DNA from: Promethearchaeati archaeon
GTDB lineage: Archaea; Asgardarchaeota; Heimdallarchaeia; Heimdallarchaeales; Heimdallarchaeaceae
NCBI GenBank assembly: GCA_013166775.1
Contig: JABLTJ010000001.1
Coordinates: forward strand, 1 to 64,000
Reading direction: 5' to 3'
DNA: 64,000 nucleotides
The stretch's first letter is position 1. Each line of letters starts with the position of its first letter. The notes beneath the pieces were generated by a model. It did no database searches. It was not told the DNA's origin and worked only from the letters and a program-made list of their open reading frames with translations. Below are positions 17,580 through 26,634 of this stretch, in pieces. A program made the position numbers and the translations under genes.

Positions 17580-18350
17580 ATGTTACTAATGCCTATCCAC
17601 ATAGAAAGCCCTTTTACAATCAGGAAATTAAAAACACCTGGTAATGCAGTATACATAGTTGTCGATACATTTAGAGCTACTAGCTCTTTGGTTACTCTGA
17701 AAAATTCTGGTGTGGAAAACATAATTGTTGTTAAAGAAGGCTCTTTTGCAAAAAAACTTAGAAAAGAAAACTTTCCCAACTATTTCTTAATAGGTGAAGA
17801 AGGTGGATTGAAAATTCATGGATTTGATTATGGAAATTCTCCTTCCTTATTCCACAACCAAGATTTTAGAAAGAAGAATGTTATTTTCACATCCACAAGT
17901 GGAGCAAAAACAATTCTAATATTAAAACCACACAAACATGTCTTTTTAGGTTCATTAGTTAATCTTAATAGAATATCGACAGAGGTTGTTTCAATACTAA
18001 ATGAGGAAAAATCTGATCTTTACATCATTCCCGCAGGATATTATAAGGATGAGAATGCATATACAGTTGAAGATTGGGTTACTAGTCTTTTAATTGCACA
18101 CAAGGTTATTGAGAGAACAAATGATTATATTGAAAGCAAAAATGAATTCTTTCTTAAAACAAAACAGCTGCATGAAAAAAATTCGAACATAGTACATTTA
18201 CTGAAAAATTCTCCAAATGCAAAACGTCTAAGAAAACTTGGATTCGCAGATGATGTTAATTTTGCTCTTTCCATTAATATAATAGATAATTTTCTGAAAG
18301 TTAAAAAATGGGAGAATTATGGTGAAATAAACTGTATAGTTTTAGAATAA
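17580..18350 (+). CDS. comB: 2-phosphosulfolactate phosphatase (ComB) family protein
   Basis: ComB removes phosphate from 2-phosphosulfolactate in coenzyme M synthesis. Family landmarks are VVDTFRATSSL (about residue 25), IGEEGGLKIHGFDYGNSP (about 80-97), FTSTSGAKT, LGSLVNLN, IIPAGY and VEDWVTSLL. Start choice is open: ATG 17580 or ATG 17589 are the best, while the frame extends to a TTG at 17538. Whether this organism makes coenzyme M, sulfolactate or something else cannot be told; no other pathway gene is in the window. It converges with the V-ATPase B gene. Confidence 0.78.
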   Translation: MLLMPIHIESPFTIRKLKTPGNAVYIVVDTFRATSSLVTLKNSGVENIIVVKEGSFAKKLRKENFPNYFLIGEEGGLKIHGFDYGNSPSLFHNQDFRKKNVIFTSTSGAKTILILKPHKHVFLGSLVNLNRISTEVVSILNEEKSDLYIIPAGYYKDENAYTVEDWVTSLLIAHKVIERTNDYIESKNEFFLKTKQLHEKNSNIVHLLKNSPNAKRLRKLGFADDVNFALSINIIDNFLKVKKWENYGEINCIVLE

Positions 18351-18371
18351 AATAAAAGAAATGGAAGATAT

Positions 18372-19811
18372 CTACACATCGATAGCGTTGAAATCTGTTT
18401 TTTCATCTCGTTTTTCTGGATGAAACTTATCTATGTATTCTGAAGGAATTCTTTTAAGAACTCTATAAGGGTTATCAAAGATTGTCAATAACTCCCAACC
18501 AATATCGAGAGATTCAAAGATTGATCTATCTTCGTGATAGTCTTGATTAATGAATTTCTCTTCAAAACGTTCGGCAAATTCCAACACTTTTTTATCAGTC
18601 TCTGAGAGTGACTCATCACCCACTACTGCTACGAGATCTCTCAAGTCTCTACCTGTCGCATAGAGTGCATAAAGCTGATCTGCAACATATTTGTGATCGT
18701 CTCGAGTGGATCCTTTACCTATCGTATCTTTCATCAATCTTGAAAGTGAAGGTAATGGATTGATAGGTGGATAAAGCCCTTTACGATTTAGGGCAATATC
18801 TACATACACTTGCCCTTCTGTGATATAGCCAGTAAGGTCAGGGACTGGATGAGTGATATCATAATTTGGTAGCGTTAAGATAGGTATTTGAGTGATAGAA
18901 CCCAATTTTTCGTGAATTCTCCCTGCTCTTTCATAGATTGTGGAAAAATCAGAATACATGTATCCTGGATAACCACGCCTACTAGGAACTTCACTTCTGG
19001 CTGCTGCTACTTCACGAAGAGACTCTGCATACGCTGTAATATCGGTTAGAATTACTAAAACATGATAATTATGCTCAAATGCAAGGTGTTCTGCAACAGT
19101 TAATGCTAATCGAGGAGTCAGTAGTCGCTCAATTGCGGGATCATCTGCCAAATTCAGGAAAAGAGCTACTCTATCAAGTGCTCCTGTCTCTTCGAAATCA
19201 TCTCTAAAGAATCGAGCCTCATCAGCTGTGATTCCCATAGCGCAAAAGATAACTGCAAATTCTTCTTCTGTTCCTAAAACCTTTGCTTGACGAGCAATTT
19301 GTGCTGCAAGCATATTGTGCGGTAATCCACTACCACTAAATAATGGAAGTTTTTGACCTCGTACAAGAGTAAGTAGAGTATCAATGGTACTTATTCCGGT
19401 CTGAATGAATTCTTTAGGATATCTACGAGCAGAGGGATTTATTGGTGATCCTGTAACATCAAGGATTTTATCTGGTATGATTCCTCCTCCACCATCAATT
19501 GGTTCACCTCTTCCATTGAAAACTCGTCCAAGCATTTCACGGCTCACACCAATTTTCATTGTCTCTCCAAGAAAACGACAGACTGTATCTTTAGTTTCCA
19601 ATCCTGAAGTTCCTTCAAAACACTGAATAATAGCTAAATTTTTTGAAATATCTAGAACTTGTCCTCTTCGTCTTTCGCCACTAGTTGTAGTGATTTCAGC
19701 GATTTCTCCGTAACTTACTCCACCCATTCCCTTCAAATCTACAAACATTAGGGGTCCTGAAACTTCAGTAACAGTCTTAAATTCTCTTGCTTCATATTGT
19801 TTAACGGTCAT
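18372..19811 (-). CDS. atpB: V/A-type ATP synthase subunit B
   Basis: The non-catalytic nucleotide-binding subunit of the A3B3 head. [16 protein letters not shown], with a degenerate P-loop, and [20 protein letters not shown] are diagnostic. The ATG at 19811 lies 6 bases behind GAGGTG; in-frame codons upstream (ATG 19814, GTG 19820) are possible. It begins 11 bases after the stop of subunit A, so both are co-translated. Confidence 0.97.
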   Translation of the reverse strand: MTVKQYEAREFKTVTEVSGPLMFVDLKGMGGVSYGEIAEITTTSGERRRGQVLDISKNLAIIQCFEGTSGLETKDTVCRFLGETMKIGVSREMLGRVFNGRGEPIDGGGGIIPDKILDVTGSPINPSARRYPKEFIQTGISTIDTLLTLVRGQKLPLFSGSGLPHNMLAAQIARQAKVLGTEEEFAVIFCAMGITADEARFFRDDFEETGALDRVALFLNLADDPAIERLLTPRLALTVAEHLAFEHNYHVLVILTDITAYAESLREVAAARSEVPSRRGYPGYMYSDFSTIYERAGRIHEKLGSITQIPILTLPNYDITHPVPDLTGYITEGQVYVDIALNRKGLYPPINPLPSLSRLMKDTIGKGSTRDDHKYVADQLYALYATGRDLRDLVAVVGDESLSETDKKVLEFAERFEEKFINQDYHEDRSIFESLDIGWELLTIFDNPYRVLKRIPSEYIDKFHPEKRDEKTDFNAIDV

Positions 19812-19822
19812 CATAAACACCT

Positions 19823-21610
19823 CTACTGAACATCCTCCGCTCTTATAATTGTCATTCCATCAATCTCCTTCATGAGCTCATTCAAACTTTTTTCTACTTC
19901 GCTTCGTTCTATATATTTCATTCTTGCAACCCTAATAACAATATCGTGTTCAAAGATATCCGCAACGCTTTCTCCCCTTCTATAAAGTTCATTTGCTTTT
20001 TCATTGAAACGAAGTATTGTTTTGAGCATTAAATATTGTTTTTCTAAACTACAGAAACTATCAGTTTCATGATATGCATTTTGTTGTAAGAAATCTTCTT
20101 TGATCATCCTTGCTGTTTCTAAAATTATTTTCTCGCTTGGAGGTAAAGCATCAGGACCAACAAGCGCAACTATATCTTGTAATTCTTTGTCCTTTTGTAA
20201 TAGTGCTAAGGCTTCAGCTCTTAATTGTGGAAATTCTGTGCTAACATTTTCAGCATAATATTTTTCTAGAGCTGACCAGTATAGTGTATAACTCAAAAGG
20301 TAATCTATGGCAGGAAAATGTCTTCTACTTGCTAGTTCTTTAGATAATGCCCAGAACACCTTGACAATTCTTAATGTATTCTGAGTTACTGGTTCACTGA
20401 AATCTCCTCCAGGTGGACTAACTGCTCCCACAACACTAATACTTGCTTCTCTCGGTTGAGTACCAATGGTAAGAACTCTTCCTGCTCTTTCATAATATTG
20501 TGCTATTCTTGAAGCTAAGTAAGCTGGGAATGATTCTTCACCAGGCATTTCTTCAAGACGGCCAGAGATTTCACGCATTGCTTCTGCCCATCTTGATGTA
20601 CTGTCTGCCATCATAGCGACATCATACCCCATATCTCTAAAGAATTCAGCTAAAGTTATTCCTGTATAAACACTGGCTTCGCGTGCAGCTACAGGCATAT
20701 TTGAGGTATTGGCAATCAACACTGTACGATCCATAAGTGGTCCTCCCGTGTAGGGATCAACAAGTCGTGGAAATTCACGGAGCACATCTGTCATCTCGTT
20801 CCCTCTTTCACCGCAACCAACATAAACTACAATTTTTGCGTCTGACCATTTTGCGAGTTGATGTTGAGATACTGTTTTTCCTGTACCAAATCCGCCTGGA
20901 ATTGCACCTGTTCCTCCCTTTGCTATTGGAGCGATAGTATCAAAAATTCTTTGACCTGTTATTAAAGGAACAGTAGGCGGCAATCTGTTTTGAATGGGTC
21001 TAGGTTGACGTACAGGCCATTCATGGTAGAATTTCAAATCAATCTTTGATCCTTCTGGGGTAATTAAGGTCGCTGCTGTCTCATCTATTGTGTAATCACC
21101 ACGTTTTGCTATAAACTCAATTTTACCTTTTACATTAGGTGGAACCATCAGTTTAAAATCAACTGTAGGTGTTTCAGGAATCTCACCTAATATATCCCCA
21201 CCAACCACCATATCTCCTTCCTTTACTGATGGTTCAAAATCCCATAATTTTTTATGATCTAGTCCAGGGATTTCAATTCCTCTTGTAATGAAATCTCCAG
21301 ACTCCTGCATAATTACAGGTAGAGGTCTTTGAATACCATCAAAAATCTGACGCATTAAACCAGGTCCTAGTTCAACTGACAAGGGTGCATTAGTTAGAAA
21401 TACAGGCTCTCCGGGCATTAATCCCTCAGTGCTCTCATATACTTGAATGGTTGCAACATCGCCAATCAATCTAATTATCTCTCCTACAAGTTTTTCCTCT
21501 CCAACTCTTGCTACGTCATAAAGCTTTGAACCTAACATGTTTGATGCTTGTACGACTGGCCCTGCAATTCTTTCGATTACACCTACTTGTTCTGAATCAG
21601 CTACTGTCAT
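19823..21610 (-). CDS. atpA: V/A-type ATP synthase catalytic subunit A
   Basis: This is the catalytic subunit: the Walker A motif GGFGTGKT is followed by QHQLAKW, and [19 protein letters not shown] and the inserted V-type domain (about residues 115-185) are all visible. I take the ATG at 21610 ([10 protein letters not shown]); an upstream TTG at 21637 would add nine residues. It is the first gene of an A-B pair. Subunits H and F lie at 23.3-23.9 kb and D at 30.3 kb, so the ATPase genes are split across several loci. Confidence 0.97.
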   Translation of the reverse strand: MTVADSEQVGVIERIAGPVVQASNMLGSKLYDVARVGEEKLVGEIIRLIGDVATIQVYESTEGLMPGEPVFLTNAPLSVELGPGLMRQIFDGIQRPLPVIMQESGDFITRGIEIPGLDHKKLWDFEPSVKEGDMVVGGDILGEIPETPTVDFKLMVPPNVKGKIEFIAKRGDYTIDETAATLITPEGSKIDLKFYHEWPVRQPRPIQNRLPPTVPLITGQRIFDTIAPIAKGGTGAIPGGFGTGKTVSQHQLAKWSDAKIVVYVGCGERGNEMTDVLREFPRLVDPYTGGPLMDRTVLIANTSNMPVAAREASVYTGITLAEFFRDMGYDVAMMADSTSRWAEAMREISGRLEEMPGEESFPAYLASRIAQYYERAGRVLTIGTQPREASISVVGAVSPPGGDFSEPVTQNTLRIVKVFWALSKELASRRHFPAIDYLLSYTLYWSALEKYYAENVSTEFPQLRAEALALLQKDKELQDIVALVGPDALPPSEKIILETARMIKEDFLQQNAYHETDSFCSLEKQYLMLKTILRFNEKANELYRRGESVADIFEHDIVIRVARMKYIERSEVEKSLNELMKEIDGMTIIRAEDVQ

Positions 21611-21746
21611 CTTAACTACACTCAATTTGCTACCCAACTTTTAGATTTCGTTTTTTAAGTTTTGTTAAATCAACGCTTGACCTTAAGTTGTGTATTCTAA
21701 TAATTTGCTTAAAAATTGCATAGTAATAGCACATCTAAGCACTACG

Positions 21747-23114
21747 TCAATGTACGCTTTTAATTGCCTTGTTTACTATTTTTAATCCTTTTTCCATGAT
21801 TGTATTTGCTTTATCTACAGATTTCGCTTCTACAAAAATTCTAAAAATGGGTTCCGTACCTGAAGGACGAATTAATATCCAACTGTTAGGATAGATTAAT
21901 TTAACACCATCAATAGTTAAAATCTCAACTTTCTCTTGTACATTATCAATAACAAAATCCATTACTTTTTTCTTAAGTGAATTTGGACAATTGATTTTGT
22001 TTTTTTTCTGATGATATTTGGGTAATTCATTGGCTAATTCACTAAGACTAGTGTCTGATTTAGCAATAATTTCAGCCATAAGGGCAGCAGCCATAGGTCC
22101 ATCTCTAACACTTTGATGAGGTGCAAAAAACAGTCCACCATTTTCTTCTCCCCCCAATAAATTCTTCTCCTGTATCATCTTTCTACTAACGAATATGCAG
22201 CCTACTGGTGTCCATATTACTTCTCCACCAATTTCTTCAGCAATATCTGAAATAATAAGAGAAGAGCTGATTGGAGTTACAAATTTCTTGTTTCTTTCAC
22301 CCTTTAGAATAAATTTCTGGAATAAAGCTATTGATATATCCCCATAGAAAACTCTACCTGTCTCATCGCCAAAAATAGCTCTATCTGCATCACCATCATG
22401 AGCCACTGAGAAATCGGCATTGGATATTACAGTTGAATTTGACATAGTTTTCAAATTTTCCAGCGAAGGTTCAACACCTCTGCCTGGAAACCTACCATCT
22501 AATTGACCATTGATTGTTATTGTTTTTACTCCTAGTTTTCTTAATAACAATGGTGTAACTAATCCGCCTACTGCATTTCCCGCATCAATCACCGCGCAAA
22601 GTTTTTTCTTTTCTATACGATCTCTATCTACGAAACCACAAATTTGCTCAATATACTCATTTTTTAGATCTAATTTTGTTACTTTTTGGTTCTTATCCCA
22701 AGAAACCAAATTAAATTCCTCATCTTCATAAATATCTTCAACTTGCTTCTGTTTCTCCAAATCAATTTCAATACCATCAGAATCAATAACTTTGATCCCA
22801 TTAAACTCTGGGGGATTATGGCTTGCAGTAACTACAACACCTAAATCTGCTTTAATATTGTTAACAGCGAATTGTACTAGGGGAGTTGGGACAATCCCTA
22901 AATCAATTACTTCAAATCCACTTGCCAAAAAACTCGCAATTACACCGTGTTTTATGAATGGACTGCTTGTTCTACTATCAGAACCAATTATCATGGTTCC
23001 CTTGCTTTGGAACGAAGCTGCTATAGCAGCGCTTATTTTTGAAACAAAAGCTGGAGTAAAAAGTACATTTATTTCTCCCCTTATACCATTGGTTCCAAAG
23101 TATTTTCTCTTCAT
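21747..23114 (-). CDS. glmM: Phosphoglucosamine mutase / phosphohexomutase
   Basis: The alpha-D-phosphohexomutase fold is shown by the phosphoserine loop TASHNPPEFNGIK (Ser98), the metal loop HDGDADR, the sugar loop GGEENGG and the C-terminal phosphate loop RPSGTEPIFRI. It converts glucosamine-6-P to glucosamine-1-P, or acts on phosphomannose/glucose; the EENGG sugar loop does not decide. Together with GlmS and PGI/PMI it would supply UDP-GlcNAc precursors. Length (455) is typical of archaeal GlmM/PMM. Confidence 0.93.
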   Translation of the reverse strand: MKRKYFGTNGIRGEINVLFTPAFVSKISAAIAASFQSKGTMIIGSDSRTSSPFIKHGVIASFLASGFEVIDLGIVPTPLVQFAVNNIKADLGVVVTASHNPPEFNGIKVIDSDGIEIDLEKQKQVEDIYEDEEFNLVSWDKNQKVTKLDLKNEYIEQICGFVDRDRIEKKKLCAVIDAGNAVGGLVTPLLLRKLGVKTITINGQLDGRFPGRGVEPSLENLKTMSNSTVISNADFSVAHDGDADRAIFGDETGRVFYGDISIALFQKFILKGERNKKFVTPISSSLIISDIAEEIGGEVIWTPVGCIFVSRKMIQEKNLLGGEENGGLFFAPHQSVRDGPMAAALMAEIIAKSDTSLSELANELPKYHQKKNKINCPNSLKKKVMDFVIDNVQEKVEILTIDGVKLIYPNSWILIRPSGTEPIFRIFVEAKSVDKANTIMEKGLKIVNKAIKSVH

Positions 23115-23220
23115 TAGATTCAGAACACATTGTTACATTAAATCTTTTTCTACATAAAGTTAACCTAGTGATTTAACATTAATTCTCTTAAAAGTTTAAT
23201 AATTGGAGACGTAACAAAAT

Positions 23221-23230
23221 CTTTTAAAAA
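23221..23230 (+). promoter_or_regulatory. TATA-like promoter of the V-ATPase H-F genes
   Basis: CTTTTAAAAA stands 56 bases before the ATG of subunit H, ahead of a GAGG ribosome site (23269-23272); the distance fits an archaeal TATA box with a leader of about 25 bases. Confidence 0.45.
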
Positions 23231-23276
23231 CATCTATATGGGTTTATTTAGAAAAGGAAAATGAGTTAGAGGTAAT

Positions 23277-23585
23277 ATGAGCGTAGATTTCCTTAAAACA
23301 ATAAGAGATACAGAACGTGAATGTGAAGAAAAGATTAAGAAAGCTGAAACAGCGAAAAATGAGTCAATTATGGAAGCTGAGAAAAAAGCTGTTTTGAACC
23401 TACGAGATAAAGAAATAAAAGCTAAAGAAGCAGCCAATAAAATCTTGTCAGAAGTAAAGGGAAGAGTTGACAAGGAATACGCTACTATGCTCAATAGGTT
23501 TGAAGAAGAACAAAACGAATTGAAAGAAAAAGCAAAACAAAAAGAGAAGAAAGCAATCGATTTTGTAGTTTCAACAGTTATGTAA
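23277..23585 (+). CDS. V/A-type ATP synthase subunit H (peripheral stalk)
   Basis: A 102-residue, almost entirely charged coiled coil (RECEEKIKKAETAKNESIME and onward) matches subunit H (AhaH), which pairs with subunit E in the peripheral stalk. Subunit F follows after 18 bases (to ATG 23604). No subunit I, K, E or C gene is present here, although in many archaea they follow H. The assignment depends on coiled-coil character plus context. Confidence 0.75.
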   Translation: MSVDFLKTIRDTERECEEKIKKAETAKNESIMEAEKKAVLNLRDKEIKAKEAANKILSEVKGRVDKEYATMLNRFEEEQNELKEKAKQKEKKAIDFVVSTVM

Positions 23586-23603
23586 TTTTAGTGTGTGATT
23601 CTT

Positions 23604-23936
23604 ATGAGTTCAGTACAACGCAATAAGATTGTCAGTATAGGGGATGAAGAAACTTCGCTTGGATTTAAGTTATCGGGAATCTCCCAGGTTTTTACAGAAG
23701 AACCAAAAAAAGCTGCACCAATATTACGTTCTCTTTCTGAAGATCCTGAAATTGCAATTATTATAATTACAGAAGAAGTCGCAAAAACAAATCGAGATCT
23801 TATAAACAGAATCCAAATAAATCCTTATCCAGTAATAGTAGAAGTCCCAGGAAAGAAAGCGAAGTATGAAAGCGCTGAAGACAGAGTTCGGGTTCTTATC
23901 AAAATGGCTTTAGGAATAGATATGGAAGCTGAATAA
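23604..23936 (+). CDS. atpF: V/A-type ATP synthase subunit F
   Basis: Subunit F is a small regulatory part of the central rotor. KIVSIGDEETSLGFKLSGI at the N-terminus, the IAIIIITEEVAKTNRD strand-helix, and PVIVEVPGKK fit the family and its size (about 100 residues). The ATG at 23604 follows a GTGATT ribosome-site-like stretch; a GTG at 23595 is in frame. It is downstream of subunit H. Confidence 0.9.
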   Translation: MSSVQRNKIVSIGDEETSLGFKLSGISQVFTEEPKKAAPILRSLSEDPEIAIIIITEEVAKTNRDLINRIQINPYPVIVEVPGKKAKYESAEDRVRVLIKMALGIDMEAE

Positions 23937-23988
23937 AGACAAAAATCTAAATAAAGAAAACAGCCTACTTCTACAAGAGGACACCAGA

Positions 23989-24252
23989 ATGAATGATAAA
24001 CTTATAGGCCTCGTGATGATTTTTGGTTCATTTGGTATTATTATTTTTATGTTTGTTTGGACTGTTCTTTTTCCGATATTAAAGGGAGAGGAATTTTTAC
24101 TAAAAGCCTATCTAGCTGTTGCAATTGTTATATTCATATCAATATTCATTCTTATGCTCCTTACTGCATGGATAGGATGGACATTTTTGAAAACAAGAGC
24201 ACCAAAGGAAGGGATGTTACAAGAAGAAATTGAAGAAGAGTATACAGATTAA
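23989..24252 (+). CDS. Small two-helix membrane protein, unknown
   Basis: I do not recognise this 87-residue protein. Two hydrophobic segments are clear (about residues 6-30 and 38-66, the second ending LLTAWIGWTFL), followed by an acidic cytoplasmic-like tail (EEIEEEYTD). It lies between the V-ATPase F gene and NAC on the same strand with short gaps, and could be co-transcribed with either. Confidence 0.7.
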   Translation: MNDKLIGLVMIFGSFGIIIFMFVWTVLFPILKGEEFLLKAYLAVAIVIFISIFILMLLTAWIGWTFLKTRAPKEGMLQEEIEEEYTD

Positions 24253-24272
24253 AAATAAAGTATGTGAAAAAC

Positions 24273-24647
24273 ATGATGGGTGGAAAAAGACCTTTATCTC
24301 CTCGTGAAGCAAAAAGAATGCAAGCAAGGATGAGACAAGTAGAGTTAGATGGTGTGGAAGAAGTAGTGATTAGATTTGCAGACAAAGAGACTGTCATCTA
24401 CAATCCCACTGTTGTAAAAGCTTTTATTCCAGGAATGATGGAATCCGATACTTTCCAAGTAGTAGGTGAAGGAATAGATCGTCCAAGGGGAAGTGAAACT
24501 TCCGTAAGTAAAAAAGAAACTTATTCCGATACTGATGTAGACTTAATTATGAAACAGACAGGAGTTTCCAAAGAAGAAGCTGTAGAAGCATTAGAGGAAG
24601 AAAATGGTGATTTAGCAGGAGCTATTGTCAAACTAAAAACTAAATAA
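24273..24647 (+). CDS. nac: Nascent polypeptide-associated complex protein (archaeal NAC)
   Basis: Archaeal NAC is a homodimeric ribosome-bound chaperone. The NAC domain (about residues 20-75; VEEVVIRFADKETVIYNPTV and DTFQVVGEG) is followed by a Ser/Thr linker and a C-terminal UBA domain (VDLIMKQTGVSKEEAVEALE and NGDLAGAIVKL). ATG 24273 and GTG 24264 are possible starts; the protein is about 124 residues either way. Confidence 0.93.
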   Translation: MMGGKRPLSPREAKRMQARMRQVELDGVEEVVIRFADKETVIYNPTVVKAFIPGMMESDTFQVVGEGIDRPRGSETSVSKKETYSDTDVDLIMKQTGVSKEEAVEALEEENGDLAGAIVKLKTK

Positions 24648-24654
24648 AAGGATT

Positions 24655-25134
24655 TTATCCCTCTCCCACTCCTTTTCTTGTGTCAACTGCAACACCGCTT
24701 TTCATTTCTTTCATTAATAAACCTGCGATTTTAGCGGTACCTATCCCTATAAATTCCTCTTTCTGGTTTACAATAATAACTTCTTCTCTTACTGAAATAT
24801 TGGCATTCGCCTCAATAACGTGTTTGGAATAAACAGATTTGCCTTTTCTAACGAATGGCTCTGCATCTTGATTTACTTTAACTTTTAATCCCAGAGCTTT
24901 TTCATATAGCAATCTCGCACCCATCAAAGATAACACTAAATAACCATCTTTTACTCTGAATGAGCAAACTCTTTCGTCAGCTAAATAAACAAAGCGTATT
25001 CTGTTAGTTCCTTTTGATCTTTCTATAGTTATATCTTCTGGAAATAGTACATTTCCTGCACCTTTACCAAATTGAAAATCAGCTATTATCTTAAGTTTAA
25101 GTTTTTCCGAAAGACTAGGTGAAACCTTACGCAT
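24655..25134 (-). CDS. PUA-domain RNA-binding protein
   Basis: The C-terminal half (about residues 80-150) is a PUA domain: EPFVRKGKSVYSKHVIEAN, VREEVIIVNQKEEFIGIGTA and AVDTRKGVGEG follow the fold found in archaeosine transglycosylase and other tRNA/rRNA enzymes. The N-terminal part has no clear catalytic motif. It is 42 bases downstream of the Taw2 gene on the same strand, consistent with a role in tRNA or rRNA maturation (inference). Confidence 0.82.
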   Translation of the reverse strand: MRKVSPSLSEKLKLKIIADFQFGKGAGNVLFPEDITIERSKGTNRIRFVYLADERVCSFRVKDGYLVLSLMGARLLYEKALGLKVKVNQDAEPFVRKGKSVYSKHVIEANANISVREEVIIVNQKEEFIGIGTAKIAGLLMKEMKSGVAVDTRKGVGEG

Positions 25135-25175
25135 TAATTTTACTTAGTTTTCGTTGCTTTAATCTTTTCTACATT

Positions 25176-26009
25176 TCACTTTCTGATTTTAATATCTGCA
25201 CACTTATGTTCCAGCCTTGGAGAAAATTTTTTGATTCTCCTTGTATTAATCTGTTCTATTTTAAAATTCATTAGTTTGGTTGTCTCTGAAACAATTTCCT
25301 CTATTTGAATACTAGAACCTCTAGAATCAATGTAATGATAATGAATCCAACCTTCTTGTTTGATAGCTTCTACTGCATTTTCGAATTGTTTTTTGTCAAT
25401 ACCAAAGAATCCCATTATTACTCTTGTAGCTACATTCTTCGGTGTTACTATTCTATTGTCCCCTAAAATTGAATGATATCTTTTCTCAACTCTGTTTAAG
25501 ACAATATTCTTCGTTAAATAGTCGTATGCTTCTTTATTTATTTCAATACCATAAATTGTTACGGAAGGATTGTTTACAACAATTGGGAGAGACAGATTTC
25601 CAACACAGGCAAACATATCACAAATTACTTCATTTTCTTTAATTATCTTAATAAGATGTCCTCTTTCTCCTTTATTTCCTGGTGAAAAAGTAATTGTATT
25701 CAAGTCAATTTTGAACTTGGTGTTGAATTCTTTGTGAACCGTTTTTGTTTTTTTCTCTCCTGCTATGTGGCGTACTTCAGGTCTTCTGAATTCAGTTCTC
25801 GTTTCTATTTGTTCAATTACTGTTTTAACTCTAGGGTCAATTTCAATTAAAATTTCTCCAATTATCTTCTTGTGTTCTAATAATCGTTCATCAATTCGAT
25901 GAAAAATAGCAATATCACCTAAAACAGCATAACTTGAAGGTAGTTTATTCAATAATTGTGGGTCTATTTTATCCTTTAATGATTTCTGCAATTTTTCTTT
26001 GAATCTCAT
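25176..26009 (-). CDS. Taw2-like tRNA(Phe) wybutosine aminocarboxypropyltransferase
   Basis: Trm5/Tyw2-family enzyme with the SAM motif DMFACVGNLSLPI. Where Trm5 has an N-x-P motif for methyl transfer, this protein has RVIMGFFGID followed by WIHYHYID. The MG form with the IHYH region is the pattern of Tyw2/Taw2, which transfers the aminocarboxypropyl group of SAM to C7 of 4-demethylwyosine at G37 of tRNA(Phe). Its 277 residues fit. Trm5-type methylation and the Taw1 step must come from genes elsewhere. The next gene on the other strand is the tRNA-splicing endonuclease. Confidence 0.8.
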   Translation of the reverse strand: MRFKEKLQKSLKDKIDPQLLNKLPSSYAVLGDIAIFHRIDERLLEHKKIIGEILIEIDPRVKTVIEQIETRTEFRRPEVRHIAGEKKTKTVHKEFNTKFKIDLNTITFSPGNKGERGHLIKIIKENEVICDMFACVGNLSLPIVVNNPSVTIYGIEINKEAYDYLTKNIVLNRVEKRYHSILGDNRIVTPKNVATRVIMGFFGIDKKQFENAVEAIKQEGWIHYHYIDSRGSSIQIEEIVSETTKLMNFKIEQINTRRIKKFSPRLEHKCADIKIRK

Positions 26010-26076
26010 TTAATCTAAAGAATCTTTTAACGCCAATTTTTAATATTATCCACATTTTCAATATATTAGAATAAAA

Positions 26077-26634
26077 ATGGTACCTATTGCGCAACTAAAC
26101 AAGGATTATTCGCTAATAACAGATAAAAGTGGTAATTCCATCTATAGTCAAGGTTGGTTTGGAAAGTTCACAAAATCGAATCATTTGAAGCTTAATCCAT
26201 TTGAGACCGTCTTATTGCTAGAAAGAAAGAAAATAGAGGTTGTTGATACTAATAAAGAATCACTTCCGGTTTCAAAAGTGGTTGCATTTTTTTCAGAAAA
26301 TATCCAGAACTTTCTTGTCCATTATCTTCTTTACAAAGATCTTAGGGGTAGAGGATATGTTGTGAAAAAGCATTCTATTATTGGTAAATATTTCGAACTT
26401 TATGAGAGGGGAGCAACACCAAATAAAGCAAAACATTTAGCTCTTGTGGTACCAATGATTGAGGGAGTACTCTTTAATATAGATGACATTGATCAAATAG
26501 TTTCAGAAGCAAAGAAAATAAACAAACAACTAATCTTTGCAGTAATTGATAGTTTGGGTGATGTGTCTTATTATAGTGTTAGTGAGCTAGAGTTTGAGGC
26601 AGTAAACAAAAATATAGGTGAAGAAATCAAATGA
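26077..26634 (+). CDS. endA: tRNA-splicing endonuclease subunit (EndA), perhaps the structural subunit
   Basis: The C-terminal nuclease domain is recognisable from HYLLYKDLRGRGYVVKKHS to IFAVIDSLGDVSYYSV. Of the usual Tyr-His-Lys triad I see Tyr109 (FELYERG) and Lys150 (INKQLIFAV). The His position of the usual HSxYLV motif aligns, without gaps, with Lys117 in NKAKHLALVV; a one- or two-residue gap could instead bring His120 into place. If the His is truly absent, this would be the non-catalytic partner of a heteromeric enzyme, the type able to cut relaxed bulge-helix-bulge introns like the tRNA-Ile one at 49930-49960. The stop overlaps the next start by 4 bases (ATGA). Confidence 0.85.
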   Translation: MVPIAQLNKDYSLITDKSGNSIYSQGWFGKFTKSNHLKLNPFETVLLLERKKIEVVDTNKESLPVSKVVAFFSENIQNFLVHYLLYKDLRGRGYVVKKHSIIGKYFELYERGATPNKAKHLALVVPMIEGVLFNIDDIDQIVSEAKKINKQLIFAVIDSLGDVSYYSVSELEFEAVNKNIGEEIK

